The notes beneath the pieces were generated by a model. The model was not told the DNA's origin and searched no databases. It saw only the letters and a program-made list of their open reading frames with translations. Shown here piece by piece: positions 22,231-34,807 of a stretch of 64,000 bases of DNA. The stretch comes from Paracamarosporium sp. OC-R06-R3. Taxonomy: Eukaryota; Ascomycota; Dothideomycetes; Pleosporales; Didymosphaeriaceae. The DNA is taken from positions 372,001-436,000 of the forward strand of contig JACVRA010000050.1 of assembly GCA_019828545.1 (NCBI GenBank). Direction: 5' to 3'. The position numbers and the translations under genes were made by a program. The number at the start of each line of letters is the position of its first letter. The first letter of the stretch is position 1.

Positions 22231-23625
22231 TCATAACCTTTCTCCGCCCGTACTTCGCTCACAATAAGTACACGCCTTGAAAGGCGAATCACGGTCAAAG
22301 TTTAACAATTTCCCTTCGTCTTGAAGTATTGCTGGCGGCGGCCGTTGAGCTAGGTCGCTGAGTCGGCTCTGCATAATCAATGCCGGAACAGGGCCCTCTC
22401 GCTCACTCACGGTCTGCTGCGACATCAGCGTCGTAAGAGCGTCCTCCGTTTTGGCTGAGCCGATAGTCAACCAATTCACGATTAAAACGCCCCAGCACAC
22501 TGGCAATCAATTTTAGCTCGAGTCACCATGATATCGGAAAAGTATGCCCACTCACCATCCAAAGTGCATATTGTGAGACATATCCAGCCTAATTCTCGAC
22601 CTCTCATAACGTAGAACGTGACCATATTCCCTACTGTAGGTAGCATGACCATGGTGCTGCCAATCAGACACTTCCAGAGGAGAACCTTGATTGTTCGATT
22701 GATATCCTTCTGGGGAGGCTGGCCGTACCTTAGCGACCTCTCACTTATCGTGCCACTTCGTCGAGTGGTCGACCAATGGATTAGGTTCGGTATAAGAGTT
22801 ATGTGGTGAAGCGACAGCATCGGCCGAAGCAGCCATATAAAGAGTCCAGTGAGTAGGAAATTGAGCCCGATGTCGAAGCACATGAGTGGGAAGGCCACTT
22901 TTCGCGGCAGGCCGATACGGCAACGGCCATCAATCCGGGAGAGTTCGGCAACAGGGAAAATATACCCAATGACGGCGACAGACCCAAAGCCGCCGCAAAT
23001 GATGAGCATGCCAGAAAGCCATAGCCAGTCTCTATGGCGGCGCATAAAGGGCGCCCGCACGATTCGCGCGCGTTCTAGGAGAAATATATATCTGCGTGAT
23101 AATTTCAGTATTTTGTGTGTGAGAACTCCGAGCAGAGATATACGAACATGGCTAGCTTGTTGCTCGTATAGAAGACCAGGCAGATGATGATCGCAGAGTA
23201 GCATAGTGAGGGAGTAGCAAGGCTCAGCCCGCTCTCCACGACCGCCGTCGCAAAGATAAAGCATATGGCAAAGGCGAAGAGGAACAATAGGATAAGTGGA
23301 GTTAAGTTGTTCTTCTTCCGGACATTTCGAGCCAATGCCCTAGCACGTAGCCCTACATCGAATGTTATTTCTCGGTGCGATGACCAGGCGAGGAAGATTG
23401 CATACCAAGGAGGAACGCTAAGAGGACTGCGCAGGATAGAGCCACTACTGTATACACCGTACGGGCGCGGCTCGTCTCTCCAGGAACGAATTGTCGACCA
23501 GTCCGCAGATCCGTCACGACCACCCGCTCGTCGCGCATCTGCCACCGTTCCGTGCTTTGCGTAGGGACAGCAAGAGAGAGCGCTACGAGCCTGGCGCAGA
23601 CAAGAAGGCGCGCGATGTAGTCCAT
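22231..23625 (-). CDS. multi-pass fungal membrane protein, about 409 residues
   Basis: Four exons: 23625-23406, 23352-23148, 23091-22556 and 22499-22231. The second intron uses the donor GTTCGT (unusual). It is the only choice that keeps frame, and it yields a smooth NKLAIYIFLLERARIVRAP helix end. There are about seven hydrophobic helices, including VVALSCAVLLAFLLG, ILLFLFAFAICFIFATAVV, LWLSGMLIICGGFGSVAVIGYIF, FDIGLNFLLTGLFIWLL and VCWGVLIVNWLTIGS. The layout matches a common uncharacterised fungal seven-helix family with a helix followed by ERARIVR. The C-terminal tail (about 70 residues) is cytosol-like with two Cys near the end. Function unknown. Confidence 0.75.
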
Positions 23626-25425
23626 GGCATGGCAGCAAGTGGAGAGAATAAATCCAAGTTCTTCAGCGTCGCATCCGGAGAGATTATTTCAAAACCAGTT
23701 GCCATCTAGCATCCCAAACACGACCTAAAGCAGAAACTTTGTCGCGTACGGGCCGTTAGCTGGTCAGTAGCGGAGCTTCTACCGGTTGGTTCGCGGATGC
23801 TTCCGTGCTCTTGGCAACGCCCGTTCCATCTCAGAATAACCGGGATATCCCAAACCGGCTACCGGGGAAGGTTTAGCGATTGAACATTGACGCAATCACG
23901 CCTCACTCTGATTGTATAGGTAATGAGCTGCGTGCCAGTTGCGCTTCCGTGATGAGCGATTTGTTGAACACGGCATATATACCAAACAAAACCCCTGATG
24001 CAGGTTGCTTTTGAAAGCCTCAGGGCTCAAAGATTGACGAAGTATGTGCCCAACGACTGCTCGCTTGCCTTTCCTTGCCGCACTTCGGCTTCTAAGCTGA
24101 ACAGCATACGACTTTCGTCCAGTAGAGCGTCGTAGAATTTCGAAAGAGTGATACACCCAAGTAAGCGTTCTTATGCAATCTCAGTTAAGAGTAAACTGCC
24201 AGGTGTTGAGAAGGTCTCCCATCCGTAACGACCAAGCCGACTTTCTTGACATGGATGCGCAGCTGTGTGATGTGGCACACGTCCTCGTTGCTTCTGCTAT
24301 TTCCAATTATGCTGACAAGACCTGCCTTCTTTCAGTCCCCGTTGACGGCCACGAAGTAGAAGAAGTTGAAGAATTGCGTCACGAGATTGTCTACATGCGC
24401 AGCAAACACAGCACGCACAGTCTGGCCTGAGAGTGAAGTCATACACTCGTCGGATAGTGTCAGTGCCGCTTGTCTACCTATTACACGCTTCTTCAATTCG
24501 GGCGAGTTCATCATTGCCACCAAATCAAACGTGCACGAAGAGTGCATAGTACCGGTAGAAGACTATTGGGTACCGAGTGTCCTGGGTCACCCTTGTCTAT
24601 AAGTTATACCCGCATTATTACCGCTAATTGCCAGGTTTAGAGCTAGCGTTATCGTGAAAGAGATGAGTTAAAGACGACGGCACACAATAAGCAACTATAA
24701 CGATTGTTGGGGTAGGTTCCAAGAATAGTAGATTTAGAATTAGGACATATGATGCCCGAGCATATGTTGGCTCAAATATTTAGGAAAGCACTGCAGTTAG
24801 ATTAGATTCCGTGGGCTTGAAGAGGCGAAAGAGGGTCCAATTGGGCATCAACAGGGATCAGAGGATTACCAGAATCGTTGGCGATAAATCTAAATAGTAA
24901 CATCAGAGTGGTAGACATGGGGAAATTTTGGGGCTCGGGTAATGATAAAAGCGGCCCAGCAAGTAGCTGAGGTACCAGTTCCTTGCGGACTTTCTTATAT
25001 CGATTTCATATGTTTCAAAGCGTCCGAAACAAATAATTAGTACTAGTGTATGCTTTATCCGCAGTTACACTATCCTACTGTGACTGATCGCTAGTATAGC
25101 AGATCCGGCAGTACAACATTGCCATGATCAACACATTATCACCACCGCCAAACTTGGGGGAAAGTTTTGAGTCTTAGGAAGTGTTCCTATTGTCCCCTAT
25201 GATGGCTGGCAAATTTTTATAACGGCACGGGGTCCGATATGGTGAGTGATGTGCTCCCAGACGCATTCGAAAATGGCTTTCTTATATTCTTTTGCGAGCC
25301 TTGTGACCTCCAATCTCATCACCAGGAGCATTATAATTACTAGATGTGGAGCCGTCGGAAGCCATTATAATCTCTTCAAAACGCCTATAATGCTTGTGAT
25401 GATGATGTTATCACCAGCAACAACC
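23626..25425. other. intergenic region, no supported gene
   Basis: About 1.8 kb. Frames at 24173-24430 and 24366-24602 look partly protein-like but have no domain and no coherent splicing. The stretch from 24600 to 25250 is AT-rich. Confidence 0.5.
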
Positions 25426-26941
25426 TCAGATACTCAAATCGGCGCACGAAAAGGCCGGTCTCGTACTGCCACTATAATCCGCCACGATAGCTTCGCAAGC
25501 CGCATAAAGGCCTGGCCCAAGTAGGAATAACCCCACCAGCATGACAATCCCATGGAACACTGTCTTTATAGTGCGCGGAAAGCCGCCAAACAGATCGTGC
25601 TTGTGCATCTGCCAATATGCGACGGCGAAGTAGATGAAGCCGAAGAACGAGTCGAAGGCAGCACCCAGAAGAGACAGGAAATCTCCCATTGAGGGAATCA
25701 CCTCAGCAAAAATGAAACCAACCCACCAGATAGCGGCCATGACGGCAGTCCAGGTACCCCAACCGATGTAGGTGTTGCTGTGCTCGTGGTGCGAGCCGCG
25801 CATGATGTGCTTGTAGATGTATTTGGCAGAGACGTTTGCGTAGATGACCTGCGCTCGTTAGTTCCCAGCCTCAATATACAAGACCGAAGTTTTACTTACA
25901 CCAATGACGAGCGTTGGTACGATGACGAAAGCAAAAGACGCCTTCTTGTACACAATGACACCCAGGCTCCCGAATGCTGGCGCCGTGGCATACTGGCCCA
26001 GGAACTTGAATCCGATCGCCGGAGGCACAATGAAAAGCACAGCGGAAAGGACGCTTATTATAGCGAGGCTCTTGGGGAAGTCCTGCGGCTTCTCCATCTC
26101 GGCGATGAAAGAGGGAAACAGAATCTGAGGCACCCAGAGGAACGTGATGTTCAGCACGGCGTTCATAGCAGCGACAAACGTAGTACCGGCCAGTGGAAAT
26201 GCATAGGTTTTGACAGGGCCTGCCTCAGGGTAGTCGCCAAGATACCCAAATCCAGGTGCGTCTTCGATACCAGCGAAGACAAGGAAAAGCAAGATGGCGA
26301 TACCCATGCAAGCGGCTGAAAACATGGACATGAAGGAGACATGGTTTAACGTGCGGGGGAGGGACATGACGATGCCCATGAGTGTCACGATGACGGAGAA
26401 GGTGACGGTGCAGAGGGAGTGGTCGGATAGCGTGTTGATGACCTTTGCGCCGGTGAGCACGTGGAAGCCGATCAGCATGATGTTGTTTGCCAGCAGCATG
26501 AAGGCAGTAAAATGATATGCCCATCGCTGCTTTCCGAACGCGTAGTATCCGAAATCGCAGATGTCCATGATCTGGGGGTGTCTGAGACGGTCAGCCTCGC
26601 CCGCCGCAGCACGGGCGCAATACGCACTTCATGATGAATCTCCACATTGTCATGCTTGTAAAGTAGAACAATATTGCAGCAAGCAGCATGGTGATGATGC
26701 CAGGCACCCAGCCCAATACGCTCAAGCTCCAGCTTTGTGCCATGATAGCCAAGCACACCTGGTCGCCTGCGAGCAGCCAAGCAGCCTTTTGCCACGACAT
26801 TGTGCGAAGCTTGATCTCATGACCATGGTCCTTTGCAACAAGAGCGGAAAAGGTCACTCCCTCGTCATCCGAATCTGTCGCAGGTGTGTTGGCGATAAGC
26901 TGATCTGGCGCTTTTTCGTCGGCATGCTTGAGGTCGGGCAT
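25426..26941 (-). CDS. amino-acid permease of the AAAP family (fungal Mtr-like)
   Basis: Exons 26941-26628, 26581-25900 and 25848-25426 join to 472 residues with about 11 hydrophobic helices. The N-terminus is hydrophilic (MPDLKHADEKAPDQLI). The region around WQKAAWLLAGDQVCLAIMAQSWSLSVLGWVPGIITML corresponds to the first helices of fungal neutral amino-acid permeases related to Neurospora Mtr. HPQIMDICDFGYYAFGK follows the first intron, and the last exon has HHEHSNTYIGWGTWTAVMAAIWWVGF. It should carry amino acids across the plasma or vacuolar membrane with protons. It is divergent from the NRPS gene starting at about 27835, with 0.9 kb between, so it may share that promoter region. Confidence 0.88.
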
Positions 26942-27834
26942 GGTGGGTAGGCGGTGCAGAGTTATGGCGAAGAAGCTGCAGCAAAGCTTGAGCGTAGAGC
27001 TAAGCAGATATAAATGCTTAGTAGTCGTGAGCACGAGGTGCGACAGGGTAGATACAGGGTTGATAAGGCGCGGGCAAGGCTCGCTACGCCGGTCTAGAAC
27101 CCTGGCGGACTCCGGGCGTGGGAAGCCCGTGCTCCAGAGGATGGAAGATAGAGAATGTGTTGACTTTTGTTGGTCGCAGTGGTGAAGAGGCGTCGGTACT
27201 CGCGTGGTACTACGCCATTTGTCGCGATATGGCGTGATTGGCCTGGGGTTGGGCCATGCGAAACCCCAGACGGAGAATAGAGGCTGCATGACACGTCTGC
27301 AGGGTGCAAGAGAAGTTTCTCATGCTGTGTCTTTTCATGGCGACCCATGATGATTGCGGGGGATGAACAAAACTCTGACCCGAGCTCGTAGAGCTACCAC
27401 TTTCCAGATAGGTAGAACCGCATCCTTTCGCGTATTGATCTGCCTTCGGACTCTATCTTGCCAGCGAAAAGGCTGCCGAGTCTTTGGGCAAGGAGATTCA
27501 TGGGATTCATGGGTAATCTTACCCCATTGAGAAAAGCCGATTCCAGATACGGCCTAGCGTTGCAACCACAGCTATCTCCAGTGCAGTGTGAACCCCAACA
27601 ACCGAGCACCAAAGTCGAAGACGCGAGCATGGAGCCAGTTTGCGTGGAATCAAGGCCTCGGGACAGCAGATACGACTCACAGATGCCGCCCAGCAATATG
27701 CGAGCGGTGACATTCGAGGTTAGGCGGCATCAGGCAGGTGTAGGATACACACGACTCCATAAGCAGATAGGACAACCTATGCCGAGCATACGATACAAGA
27801 CACAGCACTCGGCGCGCTTGTCGTACACATATCT
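26942..27834. other. divergent promoter region between permease and NRPS
   Basis: About 0.9 kb. Open frames on both strands at 27394-27928 show no NRPS or transporter motif. I find no upstream exon that would complete the NRPS N-terminus. Confidence 0.5.
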
Positions 27835-30800
27835 TTGCACCATGGCACACAACAGAGCTCGCCCTCATCCAAAGCCATGGGACCCACGAGCGCCAACCCC
27901 GTGTCCTGCGCCGCCTGGGCCATCGTAACGGCTCGCCATGCCGGTATAGACGACACTTGCGAGGCTGCCTTTGCAAACTCGCTGCGTCTGACTTTCTCTG
28001 CCGCAACGGAAATCGGTAGCTTGTTGCACCAGGCAAGGCAAGCATTCGAGTCCATCGACGCGAAGAGCCTGAGCCTCCCTGACATGGTACTCAAGACAGC
28101 CGCCGGTGAGCAACATGCGCCCGTGGTCCCAGCCGACATCCTCGACGCGCATTGCCACCAGGCGATGCTCCAGCTACAGTCGCTGTCTCCCTCGACACGG
28201 ATCGGAGAAGTCGACATGGCCTGCGCCGTGGACAGGCAACACGTGCTGCGATGGAACCAAGAAGCGCCGCCGCGCGTTGACGAGACGCTGTGCAGCCTTT
28301 TCGCACGTCAGGCGTGCGCGCGACCGGATGCGCCTGCCGTGTGTTCGTGGGACGGCGACCTCAGCTATGCGCAATTGGACCGTCTATCGGCAAGCTTCGC
28401 GGGCGAGCTGCGGCGTCGGGGCGTGCGTGGGCAGCAGGTGGTTGCGCTGTGTTTCGACAAGTCGCTAGTGGCCGTGGTCGCAATGTTGGGGGTCCTTCGA
28501 GTGGGGGCCGCCTTCGTCAACCTCAACATCGCATTGCCCCGCCAGAGACAGTCCGCCATTCTCAGCGCGGCCCAGGCTGCTCTCCTCGTAGTCGATGCCA
28601 ACAATGCGGCCTGCCTCAGCAACCATCAGACGGTACCGGGCCTTTGTATCGACCGCGAATTCGTCGCATCCCTCGCGGCACCAACGACGCCGCTCCCCGA
28701 GACGGCCCCCAGCGATGCCGCCGCCATCACCTTCACGTCGGGCTCCACTGGCACTCCCAAGGGCATTGTCGTGGAGCATGGCTCCATCGCGACCAGCTGC
28801 GATGCCATGGCAAGCCGCCTAGACCTGGGCCCCCACTCACGCGTGCTGCAGTTCGCTTCCTACACCTTCGATGCCAGCGTCGGCGACATCTTCTACGCCC
28901 TGACCCGCGGCGCCTGTGTCTGCACCCCGTCTGAGCACGAGCGTGTCAATGACTTGGCCGCAGCGGCTCGAAGGATGCAGGTGAATTGGGCTTTCTTGAC
29001 TCCGTCTGTCCTTTCGCTGCTGGAACCGCACCATGTGCCCTCGCTGCGACGCCTTCTGGTCGGAGGCGAGAAGCCGGATCCAAAGCACATCGCTCTTTGG
29101 GCACAGAGCGTATCGCTTCATCTTGTCATGGGCCCTGCAGAGTGTGCCATATACTGCGCTGCCAGCGACGCCATCCGACCCGGCCAGGATACGTCGACTT
29201 TCGGGCGAGCTGCCGGCTGCCGGTATGTATATCCCAGGCACGCAGTGCATTGTCCTTACTGACCTCGTACCTTCCCCATCAGCTTGTGGGTCGTCGACGA
29301 GCATGACCATTCGAGGCTTGCGCCTGCAGGCTGTCTGGGTGAATTGATCGTCGAGGGACGTATCGTAGCTCGCGGCTACTTAGACGACCCTGAGCGTACG
29401 CGTCTGGTCTTCCTAGATGCGAACGAATTACCGTGGCTACCGCGACAACACGAATCCCGTCTATACAAGTCTGGAGATCTGGTGCGATTCAATGTCGAGG
29501 ACGGTACGTTTTCCTTTGTCGCCCGCAAAGACAACCAAGTCAAGCTGCACGGCCAGCGGGTAGAGCTCAGCGAGATCGAGTATCATTTAAAAAGTACTAT
29601 CCCGGATGTGGACAGCGCCCTTGCCTTGCTCAACACCTCTGCAGAACACACGCACAGGCACCCGCTCGTTTGTTACCTAGTATTCGCACGAACCTCTGTG
29701 ATCGTGGATAATGCAAGCGTTTTGATTCCGTCTCTAACTTCTCTTGGGACTGATCTACTACGCAAAGCGAGAGACCAGCTAGCAACTATCTTGCCCGCCT
29801 ACATGGTCCCAACGCTGTTTGTTCCCATCAGCCATGTACCATTCACTGCCAACGGAAAGCGGGACACAGCAAAGTTACGCCATGTTCTCCAAGGACTATC
29901 GCAAGACCAGCTCCATAGTTTTTCACTGGCCCAGGAAATTGAATCAACTGCAAGACCCTTCTCTCAACACGAGGAGCAACTACGAGAACTATGGGCCCTC
30001 GTGCTTCACGTGAGCCCATCAGACCTAGGACTAAACAGTGACTTCCTCGGAGAGGGCGGCGATTCTCTCGCTGCTATGCACTTGGTGTCGGCGGCAATGA
30101 GAGCAGGATGGCATTTACGAGTGTCCACGATCTTGATGCACCCTCGTTTATCTGATATGGCATCGAAGATGCGTCCACTAGAATCACAAACACCAGTGAG
30201 AGATGCAACGCCAGCCCCATTCTCTCTCCTTCCACCTGCACTGGATGCTATGCAACTCAAGTCTTATTGCGCAGCTGCTTGTGCATTAGATGCGGACCAG
30301 ATCGACGATATTTACCCAACAACTCCGCTTCAGGAAGTCCTCTGGAAGGCCTCGGAAAGACGGCCTGGCACTTATATTCTGCAGATGAGCTATCAACTCC
30401 CTTCATCCGGCCTACTGGAGACTTTTATATCGGCGTGGGATCAAGTTGTGCAAACTACCGACACTCTTCGGACCAGATTCGTCTCCGAGCCTTACGCGGG
30501 CTACCTCCAGGTCGTCTCGAAAGCGTTCGATTGGGACATGTACAAAGACATGGACGACTTTCGCAATTGCAACCCCTATGCTACTATGGCTCTCGGTGGC
30601 CGTCTGGCACGGCTAGCCATAATCAAGACGACCGAGACACCCATCTTTGTTTTTGCTGCGCACCACGTGCTCTACGATGCCTTCATGCTCAATATGATGT
30701 TCAGGCGCGTCGCCGAAGTTTGCAAGACTGTAAGACATGCACCTATTCACGTGGCTTTGATGCTAACAGTCCCCTGTAGGGACATACTTCCGCCTTATCA

Positions 30801-31550
30801 CCTTTCAAAAACTACGTCTCCTATATCAACCACCTTCCTTCGGCACCGTCAATGTCCTTCTGGAAAGCTGCTCTTCACGACAGCCCCGCCCCTACTTGGC
30901 CACCTCCATCCCCAGCAGACATCAAAACCACGGCAACCATCCGCCACCAGATTCGCTTTCCAGTCCGGCCCACCGAATTCACAATCGCAACCGCAGCACA
31001 AGCAGCCTTTACCCTACTTTCGGCCGCTTATATTCAAGCCGATGACACCGTCTTCAGTATGACGTTCTCTGGCCGTGACGCCGATGTACCCTCTATCCTC
31101 GACACCGCCGGGCCGACTCTCTACACAATTCCGTTTCGCATGCAAATCAAGCCCAGCGTCACACTACGCAGTTTCTTCGAAGAAGTACGTGGTTTCATCC
31201 GAGACAGTGCGCCATATGGCCACATTGGTCTTCCGGCGATTGCCCGCTCCAGCCCTGATGCTGCACGCGCATGCGATGTGCGGTGCGTATTCTCAGTTCA
31301 ACCTCAGCATGTTGTCGCTCCGGAGGATGTCTTCGGGCCCAGAACATCGTTTCGAGAAGAGATGGGTCGATTGCCCTTGATTTTTGAGTGTTTCATTGTC
31401 CCGGGCGGTATGGAGATCGTTGCGGAGTACAATACAGGGAGCTTAGAGAGAACAGGCGTACAAGAGCTTGTTGAACGGTTTGAAAGAGTGCTGGCGCGGC
31501 TTTTAGGGATGCAAATGAATGAGGCGGTGAGTGACGTCGCTTTAGATTGA
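27835..31550 (+). CDS. nonribosomal peptide synthetase, partial C - A - T - C
   Basis: Exons 27835-29222, 29283-30729 and 30780-31550 join to about 1201 residues; the ATG at 27877 is an alternative start. The first ~130 residues look like the C-terminal lobe of a condensation domain (AAWAIVTARHAGIDD ... VLRWNQEAPP) lacking its catalytic part. The A domain follows with TFTSGSTGTPKG (about 299-310), FASYTFDASVGDIF, MGPAEC at 432 in place of the usual YGPTE, YKSGDLVRF, RKDNQVKLHGQRVELSEIE and PFTANGKRD. The T domain has GEGGDSLAAM with the pantetheine Ser near 724. The final C domain has AAHHVLYDA (about 923-929), an Ala where HHxxxDG has Gly. It should activate one amino acid and condense or release it. 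Substrate cannot be predicted here. Confidence 0.9.
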
Positions 31551-32775
31551 GTCACGCATATTATATGCTGGGGGGGTTGGTTGGAATGGTTTGCCTAAGC
31601 AGCTGTCGTAGCTTTCGCTTTCTCGTGGCTGCGCATTTCGAAGAATGCACATTCGCGAGCGATTCGTTCTCATCACAAAGCGGCTGGCAACTTCTTAAAT
31701 ATGAAATTCGGCACGCCATATAGCGTTTATGCATTTGTGGGGCCTTTTATATAATGGATTGTCGGCATGCGCTTGGGGGCGCGTTCGCATCTAATACTGT
31801 TCACCGTCTGCTATCCCCGTGGCTATAACCTGGTTGGCATATCCCGTATGATCTTTCTCCCCGCAAGTTTTCGTAGCCTCGGTAGAGATGCGTCCGTCAG
31901 TACGTATTCTGACATATCACAGCAATGCTCCTCGTCGGCACCTCCGTGACGACGCACCAGCATTCATTCTTGCGCTGAAGGAAGTGCACCTCGGTATAGC
32001 CAGTGGACCCCGATCTGAACAAGAATTTTCCGTTTGCGGTTCTCGTAGGGGTCCGGGTTTCGCGCAAGCCGCGTGGTCAAAGCTCTTCAATTGTCCGAGT
32101 TTCACCATTGGACATGCAGAGCCGCATCTTCTCTCATTTTCTCTAGGCGCAGCATCCTACGTGCGAAGTGCGAAGGAGTCTGTGCAAGGAAAGCTCCGCA
32201 CCTGTAAAACATTCTGTATGTTACCCATCACCAATGTGTTGATACTCTAGGATTTTCTCTGAGTTCATCCTCGCAAGAAAAGCGATGAGACAGCCCTCTA
32301 AACCGCATGTACCTGATCCCATGAAAACACCATACCAAGTATTGTCTGCAGTTGTGTTGCCCCAACTAGCGAACAGCTCGCCCCCAACACGAGTCATTCA
32401 CCCGTCAGCTTCAGAGCCAATGTGTTCCGTCACAAGCGGCGGCGAAGGCAGGTTATTCGGGCGAGTAGTAGTGCCTAGACGTTGGCGAGCGACAAATACC
32501 CTTACTTAGCGTACTACTACCAACTCCGACTTCCGCCAAGCTAAATCTGAATGTCACTACTAACCAAGCTTCGAGCGTGATTACACAATATCGCAGCCAC
32601 GTTAGGAAGATGTCTTTCGTACCCCAGTCACGATGTGGGCTACAAACACTGGTATTTCCGATCACCGCCATGCTTCACGTGGCTGAGTCGCCAAGTGCCG
32701 GTGCTCGCGTTGACTATATAGCACTGCACATCTGGGCCTACTTCACTCACTTCTTCCACTCAACATTGAGCTATC
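31551..32775. other. intergenic, promoter of lipoxygenase
   Basis: About 1.2 kb without a supported gene. Open frames on both strands are short. Confidence 0.5.
32715..32720 (+). promoter_or_regulatory. TATA box candidate of the lipoxygenase gene
   Basis: TATATA 61 bases before the ATG at 32776. Confidence 0.4.
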
Positions 32776-34807
32776 ATGCCTCGGCTTGCCCTTCTTTCGC
32801 TGCTCTTCGCCTGCAGCACTTCAGTCAACGCAGCGGCTCTCGGTGCTCGTCAAAGCGATAGTAACGGAACTAGCTTTGTGAGCATTCCCCAGAAAGATGG
32901 CGCTCTAGCAGATCGAAAGAAGGAAGTCGCATATCGGCACGACAACTTCCTTTACAATGTGTCTCAAATTGGCAATGCAGCAGCATTTCCAATGGGCAAG
33001 CTTGGGGAGGAGCGGGTAGCGCTGGCTTGGGATCAGTGGCAGGTTGACCGCAATCTCATCACTTCCGAAATTCAAAAAGATGTTGCAAAGATCAAGCAGG
33101 CAATCATGGCGGTAAGGAATTACTCTGGTCTAGCAGAAGCATAGGCTGACACACAGGTAGAAAAACGGTAGCCTTGCGACCTTGGATGACTACGCAACAG
33201 TTCTGTACAAGGATCAGTGGCTCAACGCATCCCCATTGAAGCCTGCTATTGGCTCTTTGACCAACTACACCCTCGATTCCTTCTTCGGTGGGGAGAGGCT
33301 GGTGCGTCCTTACTCGCTGTACAAAGCGACTGATAAGGACGTGAAGCTCATCAGCATATCCGATGACGAGGCGAAGAGCATTGCAGGAGTGACAGTGGAT
33401 GAGCTACTCCGTACCGATCGGCTTTTTGCCGTTGATCGTAAGTACTCAAACTTTCCGGTCCTGACTTCTACTAACTTCACCGAGACCGCTACCAGGCGGA
33501 CCAGGAGACCTACGTACCCTCGCAGTTCAATGATAAATATGGAGCTCCAGTTTCGGCACTCTTTTACATCAACTCCAATGGCGACTTGCTTCCATTGGGC
33601 ATCCGCACCAATGTCGGCACGAACCTTACCTACACCCCGCTTGACAAAGACAAAGATTGGCTTCTCGCCAAGATCATGTTCAACGTTGCCGACCAGTTCT
33701 ACAACCAGATCTATCATCTCACGGCTACTCATAATGTAGGAGAAGCTCTGCACGAAGCCGCTATGCGTACGATGAGCGACAAGCATCCCATCATGGCTGT
33801 ACTCGATCGTCTCAACTACCAAGCGTACTCTGCTCGACCGTAAGCTAAAGTCCCTCAATCGCTCGATTTAAGCTCACCTTAGCAGTGTCGGTGAAGCTCT
33901 CTGCTTCAACCCCATGGGTCACTGGGATGAGAACTTCCACATCAGTCAAATAGGGTACGTCTTCCGTTGTAGTCATTTGACGCATGTAGTAACTGGGGAT
34001 AGTTGCCGCAACTTTGTCACTAAGAACTGGCCCACACAAGGCGCCTTCGAACCCAACTATCTGCAATCCGACTTTGAAGCTCGTGGCCTTGTCGACAATT
34101 CTGGGAAGTATCCTTTTAAACAATTTCCCTTCTGGGACGATGCATCGGAGATCGTTCGCATTCAACGCGCCTTCTTTACTTCTTTCATCGACACATACTA
34201 CGATGGCGACGACCATGTCTCCGCTGATCACGAGGTTTCTGCCTGGTTCGACGAAGTTCACCGCGGGCCGACGGGTCCGGAGGTGGAGGCCCAGGGCTTG
34301 ACCCCAGTGCAGTCTTTCCCCACCAAAGCAACCAAAAAGGTCCTCGTAGACGTCCTGACGCACAATGCCTGGCTTCAAGTAGCTCACCACTCGCTTAACG
34401 CGGGCGACCCTGTTCGCTCTTCTCTGACGCTGCCTTTCCACCCCGGCGGCCTATACAAACCCGTGCCTGAATCCAAGGGTATCGATTCTATCGTCCCCTT
34501 CCTACCCAACGCCACCGCTTCAGTAACATACATCGGCTTCCTCGCGTCCTTCAACCGCCCGCGATACCGGACCATGGATCCGCCGCGCACGCTTGCATAC
34601 GCCTACTCGGGCGCAGAGTTCCTTGCTCGCTTCGCGGAGAAGGAGGTCCACGATGCAGCGGGGAAGTACCTTGAAGCGATGAACAAACTGGGTGCGAAGA
34701 ATGACGCGCGTAAAATTGAGGTGGATGGGCTGTGTAGCGAGCAGGGCATTCCGTTCTGCTGGACGGCGCTCAACCCGTCGTACATTCCGTGGTTTTTCTC
34801 GGTGTAA
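32776..34807 (+). CDS. secreted manganese-type lipoxygenase
   Basis: Five exons: 32776-33111, 33161-33437, 33485-33839, 33886-33954 and 34003-34807, giving 613 residues. A signal peptide (MPRLALLSLLFACSTSVNA) is followed by a region with several NxS/T sites. The metal-site pattern is WLLAK, 14 residues, His282, 4 residues, His287, 3 residues, Glu. The other ligands fit His474 and Asn478 (HHSLN) and the C-terminal Val613 (PWFFSV). The WLLAK form with a terminal Val is typical of fungal manganese lipoxygenases rather than the iron type. Such enzymes add oxygen to linoleic or alpha-linolenic acid outside the cell. Position of attack cannot be read from sequence alone. Neighbouring genes also encode secreted proteins, so a role during plant contact is plausible. 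Confidence 0.92.

Noticed and set aside
27458..27928. Upstream exon completing the NRPS condensation domain
   Set aside because: The translation lacks any C-domain motif and no donor/acceptor pair joins it in frame.
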